Source of the DNA: CBDHHC01 sp050633205
GTDB lineage: Bacteria > Pseudomonadota > Alphaproteobacteria > Rhizobiales > CBDHHC01
DNA length: 64,000 nt
Direction: 5' to 3'
NCBI GenBank assembly: GCA_050633205.1
Contig: JBOEGA010000020.1
Coordinates: 9,079-73,078 of the forward strand
How positions within the stretch are numbered: position 1 is the first letter of the stretch; every line of letters begins with the position of its first letter. The notes under the pieces were generated by a model that searched no databases, was not told the origin of the DNA, and saw only the letters and a program-made list of their open reading frames with translations. The translations under genes were made by a program, and so were the position numbers. Shown piece by piece: positions 15,914-25,037 of this stretch.

Positions 15914-17731
15914 ATGAGCACAGAAAAAGATACACCATTAGAGCTGATACGTAATTTCTCCATTGTCGCGCATATTGACCATGGAAAATCAACGCTGGCT
16001 GACAGACTGATACAATATTGCGGAGGCCTCACACAGCGTGAGATGACCGAGCAGGTCCTGGACTCGATGGATATCGAGCGGGAACGTGGAATCACCATTA
16101 AGGCACAGACTGTCTGCCTGAATTACGCAGCCGATGACGGAAATACATACCAGCTTAACCTGATGGACACGCCTGGTCACGTCGATTTCGCATATGAAGT
16201 CAGTCGTTCCCTTGCAGCTTGTGAAGGGTCTATTCTCATTGTCGACGCTTCACAGGGCGTTGAGGCTCAGACTCTTGCTAACGTGTATCAGGCACTCGAT
16301 AACAACCATGAGTTGGTGCCTGTGCTCAATAAAATTGACTTGCCAGCCGCTGAGCCGGATCGTGTAAGAGCGCAAATTGAAGATGTTATTGGTCTGGATG
16401 CCTCTGATGCTGTGGAAGCATCTGCCAAAACCGGTATTGGCATCAAGGAAGTCCTCGAAGCAATCGTAACACGTTTGCCCCACCCAAAAGGAGATCCGGA
16501 CAAGCCTCTGAAGGCCATGCTGGTTGATAGCTGGTATGACCCATATCTCGGTGTTGTTGTGCTTGTCCGCATTATTGATGGTCACCTGCGTAAAGGTCAG
16601 AAAATTAAGCTCATGTCTACAGGGGCAGTATATCCCGTGGATCGTGTAGGTGTATTCCGCCCTAAACAGGACCTTACTAATATACTGGGGCCAGGTGAAG
16701 TCGGTTTCTTTACAGCCGCAATCAAGGAAGTTGCAGATACTCGTGTTGGCGATACCGTAACTGAAGATAAGCGCCCCTGTACTGAAATTCTTGAGGGCTT
16801 CAAGGAAGCTCAGCCGGTTGTATTCTGTGGCCTGTTCCCGATAGACGCATCTGATTTTGAGAACCTGCGTGATTCCATGGGAAGGCTTCGGCTGAACGAT
16901 GCCAGCTTCCAGTATGAGATGGAAACATCTGCAGCACTTGGTTTTGGTTTCCGTTGTGGTTTCCTGGGACTGTTGCATCTTGAAATTATCCGCGAACGTC
17001 TGGAACGCGAATTCAAAATTGACCTGATTACAACTGCTCCAAGCGTTGTCTACCATGTTTACATGACTGACGGCACAATGATTGAATTGCACAACCCGGC
17101 AGATATGCCTGAACCAGTACGTGTTGAGCGTATCGAAGAGCCCTGGATCACTGCGACAATTCTTGTTCCGGATGAATATCTGGGCGCTGTATTGAAGCTT
17201 TGCGAAGATCGTCGCGGCCGTCAGAAAGAACTGACCTACGCTGGCAGCCGTGCAATGGTAATCTATGAATTGCCGCTCAACGAGGTCGTCTTCGATTTCT
17301 ATGACCGTCTTAAGTCTGTTACCAGAGGTTACGCTTCATTCGATTATCAGATGATTGGATATGAAACAAACAATCTGGTGAAGATGTCTGTGCTTGTGAA
17401 CGCAGAACCTGTTGATGCATTATCAATGATGGTGCACCGGGATCGTGCTGAAGCACGGGGCAGGGCAATGTGCGAAAAGCTGAAAGAGCTTATTCCTCGT
17501 CACCTCTTTAAGATACCGATTCAGGCAGCTATTGGTGGTAAGGTAATCGCAAGGGAAACGCTTTCCGCAATGCGCAAGGATGTGACCGCAAAATGTTATG
17601 GTGGTGACATTACCCGTAAGCGTAAGCTTCTCGAGAAGCAGAAAGAGGGTAAAAAGAAAATGCGCCAGTTCGGTCGCGTGGAAATCCCTCAGGAAGCATT
17701 TATTGCTGCACTTAAAATGGATGATAACTAG
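15914..17731 (+). CDS. lepA: Elongation factor 4 (LepA), ribosome back-translocase GTPase
   Basis: A full-length 605-residue LepA. G1 AHIDHGKS (residues 19-26), DTPGH, NKID, EF-G-like domains II, III and V, and the LepA-specific C-terminal domain ending in KMRQFGRVEIPQEAF are all visible. It binds ribosomes and affects translation elongation or initiation under stress. The start lacks an evident Shine-Dalgarno, but the N-terminus fits the family. It is apparently monocistronic and followed by a structured intergenic region. Confidence 0.97.
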   Translation: MSTEKDTPLELIRNFSIVAHIDHGKSTLADRLIQYCGGLTQREMTEQVLDSMDIERERGITIKAQTVCLNYAADDGNTYQLNLMDTPGHVDFAYEVSRSLAACEGSILIVDASQGVEAQTLANVYQALDNNHELVPVLNKIDLPAAEPDRVRAQIEDVIGLDASDAVEASAKTGIGIKEVLEAIVTRLPHPKGDPDKPLKAMLVDSWYDPYLGVVVLVRIIDGHLRKGQKIKLMSTGAVYPVDRVGVFRPKQDLTNILGPGEVGFFTAAIKEVADTRVGDTVTEDKRPCTEILEGFKEAQPVVFCGLFPIDASDFENLRDSMGRLRLNDASFQYEMETSAALGFGFRCGFLGLLHLEIIRERLEREFKIDLITTAPSVVYHVYMTDGTMIELHNPADMPEPVRVERIEEPWITATILVPDEYLGAVLKLCEDRRGRQKELTYAGSRAMVIYELPLNEVVFDFYDRLKSVTRGYASFDYQMIGYETNNLVKMSVLVNAEPVDALSMMVHRDRAEARGRAMCEKLKELIPRHLFKIPIQAAIGGKVIARETLSAMRKDVTAKCYGGDITRKRKLLEKQKEGKKKMRQFGRVEIPQEAFIAALKMDDN

Positions 17732-18250
17732 AGTCAGGCCAGTTAATCTCCTGACCAGGTTCACTGAACTCTGTTCTGCCCGATAGAATAAGATTGCAAT
17801 ACAATCTTTATGCATATGCTGCTTCATTGGGCAGAGCTTGGTTACCTGCATGACTAGGTAGGGGAGCCGGTTTCTATTTCAAAAAAACAGATAATCAAGT
17901 AAAAACAAAGCAATACTATTGCAAAGTGATAGCTGGCATAGAACTTGAAATATAGTTAACGCAATGCCCTGACTGACCTGTTCTGAATGTCTGCCGGACT
18001 CATTCCTCTGTCTGCTATGCGTGACCAGAGTTACAGAACAGATCAGGTCAGGGCGCCCAGAATTAAGCACTCCCGATCAGGAGTTGTCCCTTCTCTGTTT
18101 CTCCGCTTTTGCAGCAACACCACAGTGTTTATTAATTCTTCTCTGCTATCAATCTACAAAAATAACATCGGTTACGATGAGACCTGTACAGGTTTGCACA
18201 GCAAGGGGCTTCAATAACTGGCGGATTAAGTTTGAGTTAAGGAATTACAT
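17732..18250. other. 519-bp structured intergenic region between lepA and globin
   Basis: No protein gene is supported. Several stem-loops are visible: TCTGCCCGAT/ATTGGGCAGA (17775-17784 with 17826-17835) enclosing AGATTG/CAATCT (17791-17807); a roughly 20-bp imperfect inverted repeat GCCCTGACTGACCTGTTCTG at 17966-17985 with 18034-18054; and ACTCC/GGAGT near 18070-18085. The region may hold a small RNA or a structured globin leader. It is not SRP RNA: the conserved GGAAGGAAGCAGC core is absent. Confidence 0.4.
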
Positions 18251-18664
18251 ATGACCCCTGAGCAGATACAGCTTGTACAAGATAGTTTTAAGAAGGTAGA
18301 GCCCATTGCAATGAAGGCCGCAGATCTGTTCTACGGCAGGCTTTTCGAAATTGCCCCCGAGGTTCGTTCTCTCTTTCCGGAAGAGCTGAGTGAGCAGAAA
18401 GGTAAGCTTATGAGTATGCTTGCTACTGCAGTCAGAAACCTTCATCAGGTGGAACAGATTGTTCCGGCAGTACAGGAACTGGGAAGGCGCCACGTTGGTT
18501 ATAATGTCACAAGCGAACATTATAAATCTGTTGGTGCTGCATTAATCTGGACATTGGAGCAGGGGCTTGGAGACAGTTTTACTCCGGATGTGCGGGATGC
18601 ATGGCTGGAAACCTATGGAACTCTGGCAGGGGTAATGACTCAGGCAGCAGCAGAGGCAGCCTGA
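18251..18664 (+). CDS. Single-domain globin (haemoglobin-like)
   Basis: A 137-residue globin of the flavohaemoglobin/Vitreoscilla type without reductase domain. Proximal His81 (LGRRHVGY), CD1 Phe42 (SLFPE), Tyr28 at the probable B10 site and Gln49 at the probable E7 site are visible, the TyrB10/GlnE7 pocket typical of bacterial haemoglobins that bind O2 and NO. It probably acts in NO detoxification or oxygen delivery in the cytosol; the reductase partner is unknown. It is preceded by a long structured intergenic region that may control it. Confidence 0.93.
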   Translation: MTPEQIQLVQDSFKKVEPIAMKAADLFYGRLFEIAPEVRSLFPEELSEQKGKLMSMLATAVRNLHQVEQIVPAVQELGRRHVGYNVTSEHYKSVGAALIWTLEQGLGDSFTPDVRDAWLETYGTLAGVMTQAAAEAA

Positions 18665-18675
18665 GTATAAAAGAA

Positions 18676-19746
18676 TTACTTCCGCTTTCTCCTCTTTTTA
18701 GGAGGAGCTTTTGAAGGAGGCGGGGCTACAGGAGTTGTAGCTATCGTCTTCTTTATAAGATCATAGAGATCCTGTCCGGGAATCCCTTTAGCCTGCATGC
18801 TCTTAATCCATTCATCTCTGGTTGGATTTGCTGCTTTTCTCACAAAGTCGGCAAGATCTTCTTCAGGAAAGACAACTTTTTCAATCTTGTTCTTTTTCAG
18901 AACTGCTTCAAATTTTTTGTTTTGAATGAACTTGTATTTTTTTAGATAATGGGTCAGTGCCGGAGTAACTGAGTCCAGAAGAATTTTTTTATGTTCTTCA
19001 GACAGTTTCCCAAAAGCATCTTTATTGATTACAACCGGACAGTTGATTGTTCCTGGGTTCAGGTTGCTGGTCCACCATTTGGCTTCTTTCAGGGTGCCAT
19101 AAAACAAATGAGCATGTTCAGCAAATGCTGCAGATGTTACAACTCCTGTTTTAATTGAATTTGTAACCTGTGTTGGTTCCAGGGGTTTTGCAGTTGCTCC
19201 AAGTGCTTTAAATGCTTTGGCAATTCCCCCGGTAGCACGTATATCAGCATTTCTGAAGTCAAGAATACGCTTTATCGGTTTGCCAACGCCTGCAATATTA
19301 TATTGAGGTAATGGGCTGGGCATCAGGAGCAGTGCATTCCAGCGGGCAAGATCTCTTTTGACTGACGGGTGATCATAGACAGCCTGTGATACTCTGATTT
19401 CCTGTTCAAGAGTGCTGACACCCAGAAATGGAAGCTCAAGAACATTCAGGGTCGGAATTTTATCGCGGTGATATCCCACGCAGAATTGCGCCATCTCAAA
19501 AGCACCGATAGAAATACCATCCAGATTCTCTTTGCTTTTGGAAAGTTTTTCATCGTAATGCAGCTTAATTTTAAAGGTGCCTTTGGTTTTCTTGCTGACC
19601 AGCTTTGAGAGCATTTCAATATGCTCTGTAAAAACGCGTGGCTTTCCCCAAAGTGATACGTTCCATTCAACTGCCGCCATTGACTCAACAGATGTCAAAG
19701 TTAAAGCCGTTAAAGCAAGTGCGATAGTTTTGAATTTTAGGCGCAT
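18676..19746 (-). CDS. TRAP transporter substrate-binding protein (DctP family)
   Basis: A 356-residue periplasmic solute-binding protein. It has a signal peptide (MRLKFKTIALALTALTLTSVESMAA), an N-terminal strand WNVSLWG, and the DctP-family binding-arginine region DIRATGG. The ATG at 19746 is chosen over one 87 nt upstream because GGAGG precedes it by 6 nt. Oddly, the C-terminus carries a tail rich in Pro, Lys and Arg (last 20 residues, ending KKRRKRK), unlike typical DctP proteins. The DctQ/DctM membrane subunits are absent nearby; instead a DctD/DctB-like regulatory pair follows on the same strand upstream. The ligand is likely a carboxylate, unproven. Confidence 0.88.
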   Translation of the reverse strand: MRLKFKTIALALTALTLTSVESMAAVEWNVSLWGKPRVFTEHIEMLSKLVSKKTKGTFKIKLHYDEKLSKSKENLDGISIGAFEMAQFCVGYHRDKIPTLNVLELPFLGVSTLEQEIRVSQAVYDHPSVKRDLARWNALLLMPSPLPQYNIAGVGKPIKRILDFRNADIRATGGIAKAFKALGATAKPLEPTQVTNSIKTGVVTSAAFAEHAHLFYGTLKEAKWWTSNLNPGTINCPVVINKDAFGKLSEEHKKILLDSVTPALTHYLKKYKFIQNKKFEAVLKKNKIEKVVFPEEDLADFVRKAANPTRDEWIKSMQAKGIPGQDLYDLIKKTIATTPVAPPPSKAPPKKRRKRK

Positions 19747-19947
19747 ATGTTCCTCCCATATCACCCGGATTTTTACATACAACAAATCTCTATACTGAAT
19801 AATGTGCTTAATGTGGCAGTATCCTGCATTCATTCAGGTTATTTATCAAGAGTATGAAGTTGAGCATGGGGTATGAATATGAATGTTAAGTGTAAAATAT
19901 AACCTAATTACAATAAGTTAATAACATTTTCACGACATTTCATTTTA

Positions 19948-21321
19948 TCATGAAGGGCTGTCATCCTGTCTCATAATTCCAAGTCTGGCCATTTTACTGT
20001 TCAATGTGCGGCGTGGAACGTCAAGCTCCTCAATAACAAGAGATATCTTTCCACCATGCCTGCGGATTGAATTTTGTATGATCTGACGCTCAAAATGATG
20101 AAGCTGTTCTTCGAGACTGGCACTCTCTGACAGGGTTTGATTGGATTGGTCTATAGTGGTCATGGCAGCTGTTAGCCTGTCATTTTCAGGAAGGTCATTA
20201 AGAACCATTCGCTCTGCCACATTTCTTAGCTCACGAACATTTCCAGGCCAGTTATGCGCCATAAGTCCGGCAAGCTCTGTACTGGTTAAAAATTGTGTGG
20301 GACGATCATAGGTATCAGAGGCTATATCTGCAAAGCAGCGAAACAGTACCGGAATATCTTCTCTGCGTTCTCTAAGGGGAGGCAATCTCAATTCCACGGT
20401 ATTAATGCGGTAGTAGAGATCCGCCCGGAGTCTGGACTGCTCAATAGCAATTTTAGGCTCTTCATTCGCAGCACTGATCAATCTGAAATTAGTTTTAACA
20501 GTTTTGCTGGCACCCAGCGGAAGGACTTCACTTTCCTGAAGTGCACGAAGCAGCTTGGCCTGCAGGCCGATAGGCATACTGACAATTTCATCCAGGAACA
20601 GTGTGCCGGATTCAGCCCGTACCATACTGCCCACATGATTTTGGTAAGCACCGGTAAAAGAACCGCGCTCATGTCCGAATAATTCACTTTCGGCGGTTGT
20701 TTCAGGTATAGCAGCCCCATTAATAGCAACAAAAGGACCATTGGAAGACTGGCTGAGGTCATGCAGACATTTGGCTGCTACTTCTTTACCTGTCCCTGTC
20801 TCTCCCAGAAGCAATACATTTGCATTTGTTGGCGCAATGCTGGCTATCTGGTCTCTCAGCCTTTTAATCGGATCACTGACACCTATAAGTCTGCCGGCCA
20901 GCTTGTCATAGGCGTCAATCTGGTGACGAAGAGACCTGTTCTCCAGAATAAGACGACGTTTCTCAATTCCACGCTTTACAGCTTCAATAAGTCTTTCCGG
21001 TTCAAAAGGCTTTTCAATAAAGTCATAAGCACCCAGTTGCATGGCTTTCACAGCCATATCAATATCCCCATGGCCGGTTATCAGGATAACAGGCAGGTCC
21101 GGATCAATCTGCTTCACTCTGGAAAGTAGTTCTACTCCACTGATGCCTGGCATTTTGACATCCGTTACGATCATCCCGTCATGATCCTTTGGCAGAACAT
21201 TCAGCATATCCATGGCGTTAGAGAAGTCCTCAACAGCCATTCCCTCCAGTTCCAGTCCCTGGCGCATGGAAGCTCGTACCAGACCTTCATCATCGATTAG
21301 AAATATTTTCGGAGTTGTCAT
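19948..21321 (-). CDS. Sigma-54-dependent response regulator, DctD-like
   Basis: A 457-residue NtrC-family activator: receiver domain with phospho-acceptor Asp54 and conserved Lys105, AAA+ domain with Walker A GETGTGKE (173-180), sigma-54 contact loop GSFTGA (220-225, a Ser variant of GAFTGA), and a Fis-type helix-turn-helix at the C-terminus (VIEELDVPRRTLNSKMARL). It is 7 nt downstream of the sensor kinase, so the two form an operon. By analogy with DctBD it would activate transport genes in response to a carboxylate. Confidence 0.92.
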   Translation of the reverse strand: MTTPKIFLIDDEGLVRASMRQGLELEGMAVEDFSNAMDMLNVLPKDHDGMIVTDVKMPGISGVELLSRVKQIDPDLPVILITGHGDIDMAVKAMQLGAYDFIEKPFEPERLIEAVKRGIEKRRLILENRSLRHQIDAYDKLAGRLIGVSDPIKRLRDQIASIAPTNANVLLLGETGTGKEVAAKCLHDLSQSSNGPFVAINGAAIPETTAESELFGHERGSFTGAYQNHVGSMVRAESGTLFLDEIVSMPIGLQAKLLRALQESEVLPLGASKTVKTNFRLISAANEEPKIAIEQSRLRADLYYRINTVELRLPPLRERREDIPVLFRCFADIASDTYDRPTQFLTSTELAGLMAHNWPGNVRELRNVAERMVLNDLPENDRLTAAMTTIDQSNQTLSESASLEEQLHHFERQIIQNSIRRHGGKISLVIEELDVPRRTLNSKMARLGIMRQDDSPS

Positions 21322-21328
21322 GTCATAC

Positions 21329-23095
21329 CTATATCGCTACGGCTTGTTCGGCTTCCACTGATTTGGGAATAGGAAGTCTGATCTCAAAACAGGCTCCTCC
21401 CCCAACTATATTCATTATACTAAGCTGACCATCAAAATGTTCTATAATTCTTTTGGAAATAGCCAGCCCCAGACCGATCCCCTTGCCCGCAGACTTTGTT
21501 GTGTAAAAGGGTTCAAATATATGAGAAATCTGAGCCTCTGGAATACCACTGCCAGTATCCGTCACAGAAATATAAATACAATCAGGTTCTGTCGAAGTGC
21601 TGATGGTCAGTAGTTTCGTGTCACTGTTTTGCATCGCATCGATTGCATTCTGCGACAGATTCACGATAACCTGCTCAAGACGGCCGGAATCTGCCTCTAC
21701 AATTTGAGGTTCAGGACCTAATTCCAGAACCAGCTCACAGCCGCTTGCGTCCAGTTGGCGCTGGAACAGCTTGAGCCCTTCCTGAATTACCTTGCGAACA
21801 TCAAACTGCTGAAGCTTGATCGGTTCTTTTCGGGCAAATGCTTTCAACTGCTCAGTAATACGCCTCATTCGGTCGGCAAGAGATTCCATTTCTCTTAAAA
21901 TAGGCAATATTTCATCAACAGACTTCTGTCCCATCAACAACTTGCGAGCATTAAACATGGACATCTTCATGCCTGTAATGGGCTGGTTAATCTCGTGAGC
22001 CATTGCCGCCGCCATATGTCCAAGAGCAGAGACTTTTCCGGATTCAATCAGCTGTTCCTGAATGGCCTGCACTTCTTTTTCCGCCCTTTTTCTCTCGACA
22101 ATTTCCAGCTCAAGCTTTCTGTTGGCAGCTTTTAACTCCTCAGCAGCTTTAATAATAGCGCTGTGTTTCTGGCGCTGTCGTCTCTGCCACCGCAGCAAAA
22201 CCAGAAGTAAAACCAGAACTCCGCATATGGTTGCTATCAGAGTTGATACCCATATACGCTCGGTTACCATATCTTCAGGTGATAGATAATAGATCTTCCA
22301 CCCAAAGTTATTAAGTGCCTTAAAGTGAAAATAGTATTTTTTTTCTCCGATAATCAGGGCATTGGTACCATTTTCGTTTAATTCCGTAGAAGTCAGCGGT
22401 AATAGCTTCTGGCCCTTGTAGCGCCTGCGTTTATGCGCTTCTTCCAGTGAATCTTTTGGTAGCTGGGTAAGAGTTCGGTATATCCAGTTTTTATTACTGG
22501 CCATAACCGCAACGCCATATTCGTCAGCAACGATTACAGATTCAGTCCCCTTAAGCCATTGATCCTGCAAAGGTGTCAGGTCTGCTTTCGTCGCCGCCAC
22601 ACCAATAATCTTGTCATTCATGTAAATTGGAGCAGACAGAAAATATTCCGGTTTTCCGGCAGTATATTCAATAGAGAAATATCGCCCCTTAAAACCAAAT
22701 ATAGCATCAAGGAAGTAAGGCCGTGTACTGAATTTCTTTCCGATTATCGTATTAGGTTTATTCCAGTCATCTGCTGCAATCGTTTCTCCATCTTTATCGA
22801 GAATATAAATTGATGCTGTCAGGGATTCTTCCTGCAGTTCTTTCAGAAACGAATTTGCCAGAAATCTCTGAATAGTGACTTCCTGCAGACTTTTCTTTTT
22901 ATTTTTATAGTCAGCCCAGGTAGAGAGCAGTTTTATAATACGCCCCTCATGAGCGACCACATAGGGAATAACACGGTGATTGGCCAGAGCACCTGAGAAG
23001 ATGCCACCATAAAGCTCAACACGCTGCTGCGCAGTCTGCTGCATCGTATTATAGCTCCATAGCCATGCCCAGTAGGCCATGGCTATCGACAGCAA
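21329..23095 (-). CDS. Sensor histidine kinase, DctB-like
   Basis: Membrane kinase with two transmembrane segments flanking a double-Cache periplasmic domain (RPYFLDAIFGFKGRYF and GVAATKADL), then coiled coil, HisKA H-box AMAHEINQP and HATPase with N-box (QNAIDAM) and GKGIGLGLAISKR. The C4-dicarboxylate sensor DctB has the same architecture. The start is problematic: the only standard codon near the N-terminus is TTG 23095, which lies inside the first transmembrane helix and has no Shine-Dalgarno. The frame stays open upstream to a stop at 23255, and the upstream codons supply the missing hydrophobic and cytoplasmic residues (KFGTRKLILTCLAFTV). The protein therefore probably begins further upstream from a rare start codon, or the sequence hides an error. 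Confidence 0.88.
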   Translation of the reverse strand: MLSIAMAYWAWLWSYNTMQQTAQQRVELYGGIFSGALANHRVIPYVVAHEGRIIKLLSTWADYKNKKKSLQEVTIQRFLANSFLKELQEESLTASIYILDKDGETIAADDWNKPNTIIGKKFSTRPYFLDAIFGFKGRYFSIEYTAGKPEYFLSAPIYMNDKIIGVAATKADLTPLQDQWLKGTESVIVADEYGVAVMASNKNWIYRTLTQLPKDSLEEAHKRRRYKGQKLLPLTSTELNENGTNALIIGEKKYYFHFKALNNFGWKIYYLSPEDMVTERIWVSTLIATICGVLVLLLVLLRWQRRQRQKHSAIIKAAEELKAANRKLELEIVERKRAEKEVQAIQEQLIESGKVSALGHMAAAMAHEINQPITGMKMSMFNARKLLMGQKSVDEILPILREMESLADRMRRITEQLKAFARKEPIKLQQFDVRKVIQEGLKLFQRQLDASGCELVLELGPEPQIVEADSGRLEQVIVNLSQNAIDAMQNSDTKLLTISTSTEPDCIYISVTDTGSGIPEAQISHIFEPFYTTKSAGKGIGLGLAISKRIIEHFDGQLSIMNIVGGGACFEIRLPIPKSVEAEQAVAI

Positions 23096-23254
23096 AACTG
23101 TAAAGGCAAGGCATGTTAAAATCAGTTTGCGGGTGCCAAATTTTGAGTCGTCGGTGCTGATAGTCTTAACCCTGTTTTGTTTACGCGTTAAATTATTAGC
23201 TTCAGTATCTGCATTCGCCGGGATATTAAAATAAAGAAGATCAGTGATCGCGGA

Positions 23255-23660
23255 TCAGGAGAAATTGTTTCCCGGTCGCAAAAAAGACTTGCAGGAGAAA
23301 ACTGCTTCTTAAACCTGAGGATAATCCGCAGGATATGCCATAATTCCGATACTACTTTAATAACCCGGCCAAATTCGTTTTTTGATATTTCATTATTGCT
23401 CTAAGTTTATAACAAAAAAAGACTTTTCGTCTACAATTACCGAACTTCAAATCTTGGAAGGATGTACTGGAAAGAATATATCTGGAATAGATAACACCCG
23501 ATAATGAAGAACAATGAATAACGGGTTATGGTAACTTCAGGATAGCCTTGAAAACTACATGGTTGATATTATTGTCAGAAATTTATTCATTGGGGGGCTG
23601 AACTGAATTTCTGACAAATATCACTATCTTCTGGCAACTTTATTTGGCTTGTAAAAAAAA
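23255..23660. other. Intergenic region between msrB and the sensor kinase
   Basis: About 400 bp, AT-rich. The part to 23255 upstream of the kinase holds its probable promoter and true start. I see only a weak AGAC/GTCT hairpin near 23420 and no gene. Confidence 0.35.
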
Positions 23661-24164
23661 TTATGCTTTTGGTTCAAAAACCATAGCAAGGCCATTGATA
23701 CAATGCCTTTTGCCCAGAGGTTTAGGCCCATCTTCGAAAATATGACCAAGGTGGCCACCACAGCGACGACAATGTGCTTCAGTGCGTGTTATAAACAGAG
23801 TATTGTCTTCTTTGGTGCCAAGGGCATTTTCAATTGCCTGGGTAAAGCTCGGCCATCCTGTTTTGCTATCATATTTATGCTCGGATTTGTAAAGTGGCAG
23901 CTTGCAACCCGCACAGGCATAAATTCCTTCACGTTTTTCTTTCAGAAGAGGGCTTGTTCCGGCGCGTTCCGTTGCATGTTTGCGTAACACTGCGAACTGG
24001 TCAGGGGACAGAATAGATTTCCATTCATCTTCAGTCTTGGTGATCTCAAAGACTTTGCCTGATTTGCTGCCCAGTGCAGCCCCGGAAAAAGAAAGTGTTC
24101 CGGATACAGCAGATGCTCCAAGTACCGCAGAGGTAGCAAAAATCAGATTTCTCCGGTTTATCAT
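23661..24164 (-). CDS. msrB: Peptide-methionine (R)-S-oxide reductase MsrB, Tat-exported
   Basis: A 167-residue MsrB with complete active site: zinc Cys84/Cys87 (CAGC) and Cys132/Cys135 (CRRC), GWPSF, and catalytic Cys155 in RHCINGLAM. The N-terminus is a twin-arginine signal (NRRNLIFATSAVLGASAV), so it repairs oxidised methionine in the periplasm. The ATG at 24164 has AGGA 7 nt upstream. It lies 85 nt downstream of the fasciclin gene on the same strand, next to a SigK-like sigma factor, suggesting a shared oxidative-stress regulon. Confidence 0.93.
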   Translation of the reverse strand: MINRRNLIFATSAVLGASAVSGTLSFSGAALGSKSGKVFEITKTEDEWKSILSPDQFAVLRKHATERAGTSPLLKEKREGIYACAGCKLPLYKSEHKYDSKTGWPSFTQAIENALGTKEDNTLFITRTEAHCRRCGGHLGHIFEDGPKPLGKRHCINGLAMVFEPKA

Positions 24165-24249
24165 AATATGTCCTTTGAATATAAGTGTTTGTAAACTCAC
24201 CTCACGATATGAGGATCGTGAGGTGATAAGGGAGAAATATCAACAGAGC

Positions 24250-24828
24250 TTATTTAGGCAATAGCACTGTATCAACTACGTGGATCACACCGTTAGACTG
24301 TTTAACGTCAGCGATCGTAACTTTGGAAATGCCACCTTGCTCATCTGTAAGAAAGATGCTGTCGCCTCTCAGAGATACAGTAAGAGTATCACCGGAAACT
24401 GTTTTTACCGGGTGTCTTCCGCCATCATCAGCAACCATTTGCTTGATTGCATCACTCAATGCATTAGCGCCTACAACATGGTATGTAAGGATTTTTACAA
24501 GCTTGGCTTTGTTTTCAGGCTTCAAAAGAGCTTCAACTGTACCTTTTGGAAGTTTGGCAAAAGCATCGTTAGTTGGAGCGAAAACCATGAAAGGACCTTT
24601 ACCCTGCAAAGTCTTTACAAGGCCGGCTGCTTTAACAGCTGCAACCAAAGTAGTATGGTCTTTTGAGTTCACAGCGTTTTCAATGATGTTTTTTGATGGG
24701 AACATCGGTGCTCCACCAACTGTTACTGTTTTCTCAGCTGCGCTTGCAGTTGTAGCAGCTGTGAAGCTAAGTGAAGTACCTGCAAGACCAATTGCCAGTG
24801 CAGCGATTGCTAGTGTGCGAATTTTCAT
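24250..24828 (-). CDS. Secreted fasciclin (FAS1) domain protein
   Basis: A 192-residue exported protein: signal peptide to about residue 31 (TASAAEK) and one FAS1 domain with the conserved H1 (FMVFAPTNDAFAKLP), the YHVV motif and H2 (NGVIHVVDTVLLP). FAS1 domains mediate adhesion or ligand binding in the envelope. GGAG 8 nt before ATG 24828 supports this start over one 15 nt upstream. The gene is divergent from the SigK/RskA-like pair; in mycobacteria SigK controls fasciclin-domain proteins MPT70/MPT83, a parallel arrangement. Confidence 0.93.
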   Translation of the reverse strand: MKIRTLAIAALAIGLAGTSLSFTAATTASAAEKTVTVGGAPMFPSKNIIENAVNSKDHTTLVAAVKAAGLVKTLQGKGPFMVFAPTNDAFAKLPKGTVEALLKPENKAKLVKILTYHVVGANALSDAIKQMVADDGGRHPVKTVSGDTLTVSLRGDSIFLTDEQGGISKVTIADVKQSNGVIHVVDTVLLPK

Positions 24829-24887
24829 TAGTGAAATCTCCATCGTTGTGTTTTTTTACCCGGGGTAGTTGCCGGGCTTGATGGGAG

Positions 24888-24913
24888 TTACGCAGCGTTC
24901 GCAAAAAGGTTTC
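24888..24913 (-). promoter_or_regulatory. Possible ECF-type promoter of the fasciclin gene
   Basis: On the minus strand GAAACC (-35-like) and CGTAA (-10-like) are separated by 15 nt, matching the general AAC/CGT pattern of ECF sigma promoters. They lie about 60 nt before the fasciclin start. Candidate target of the adjacent SigK-like factor. The same motif is not obvious before the sigma gene itself. Confidence 0.35.
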
Positions 24914-25037
24914 AAAAAAATCTGTTATTAAGCATATGTATTTGTTACTAGTGCATATTGCTCTGGTAGAAAGGGCTGGGGTTTTACCCCTGATCTTATT
25001 ATAGTTGTCCTACATTTAGGTGGTAGAGAATTAATAA

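Noticed and set aside
16250..17092. A 280-codon minus-strand open frame inside lepA
   Set aside because: It is antisense to a fully conserved EF4 gene, has no family features and arises from codon bias on the opposite strand.
17960..18060. SRP RNA, 6S RNA or RNase P RNA in the lepA-globin gap
   Set aside because: The conserved SRP core and other diagnostic motifs are absent; only unassigned stems are visible.
19747..19947. Possible sigma-54 promoter before the TRAP receptor gene
   Set aside because: No GG-N10-GC spacing exists on the correct strand; the nearest match TGGCAG...TGCAT is on the other strand and one base short.
23188..23214. Possible 8-codon leader peptide upstream of the DctB-like gene
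   Set aside because: It has no ribosome site, and very short frames are expected by chance.
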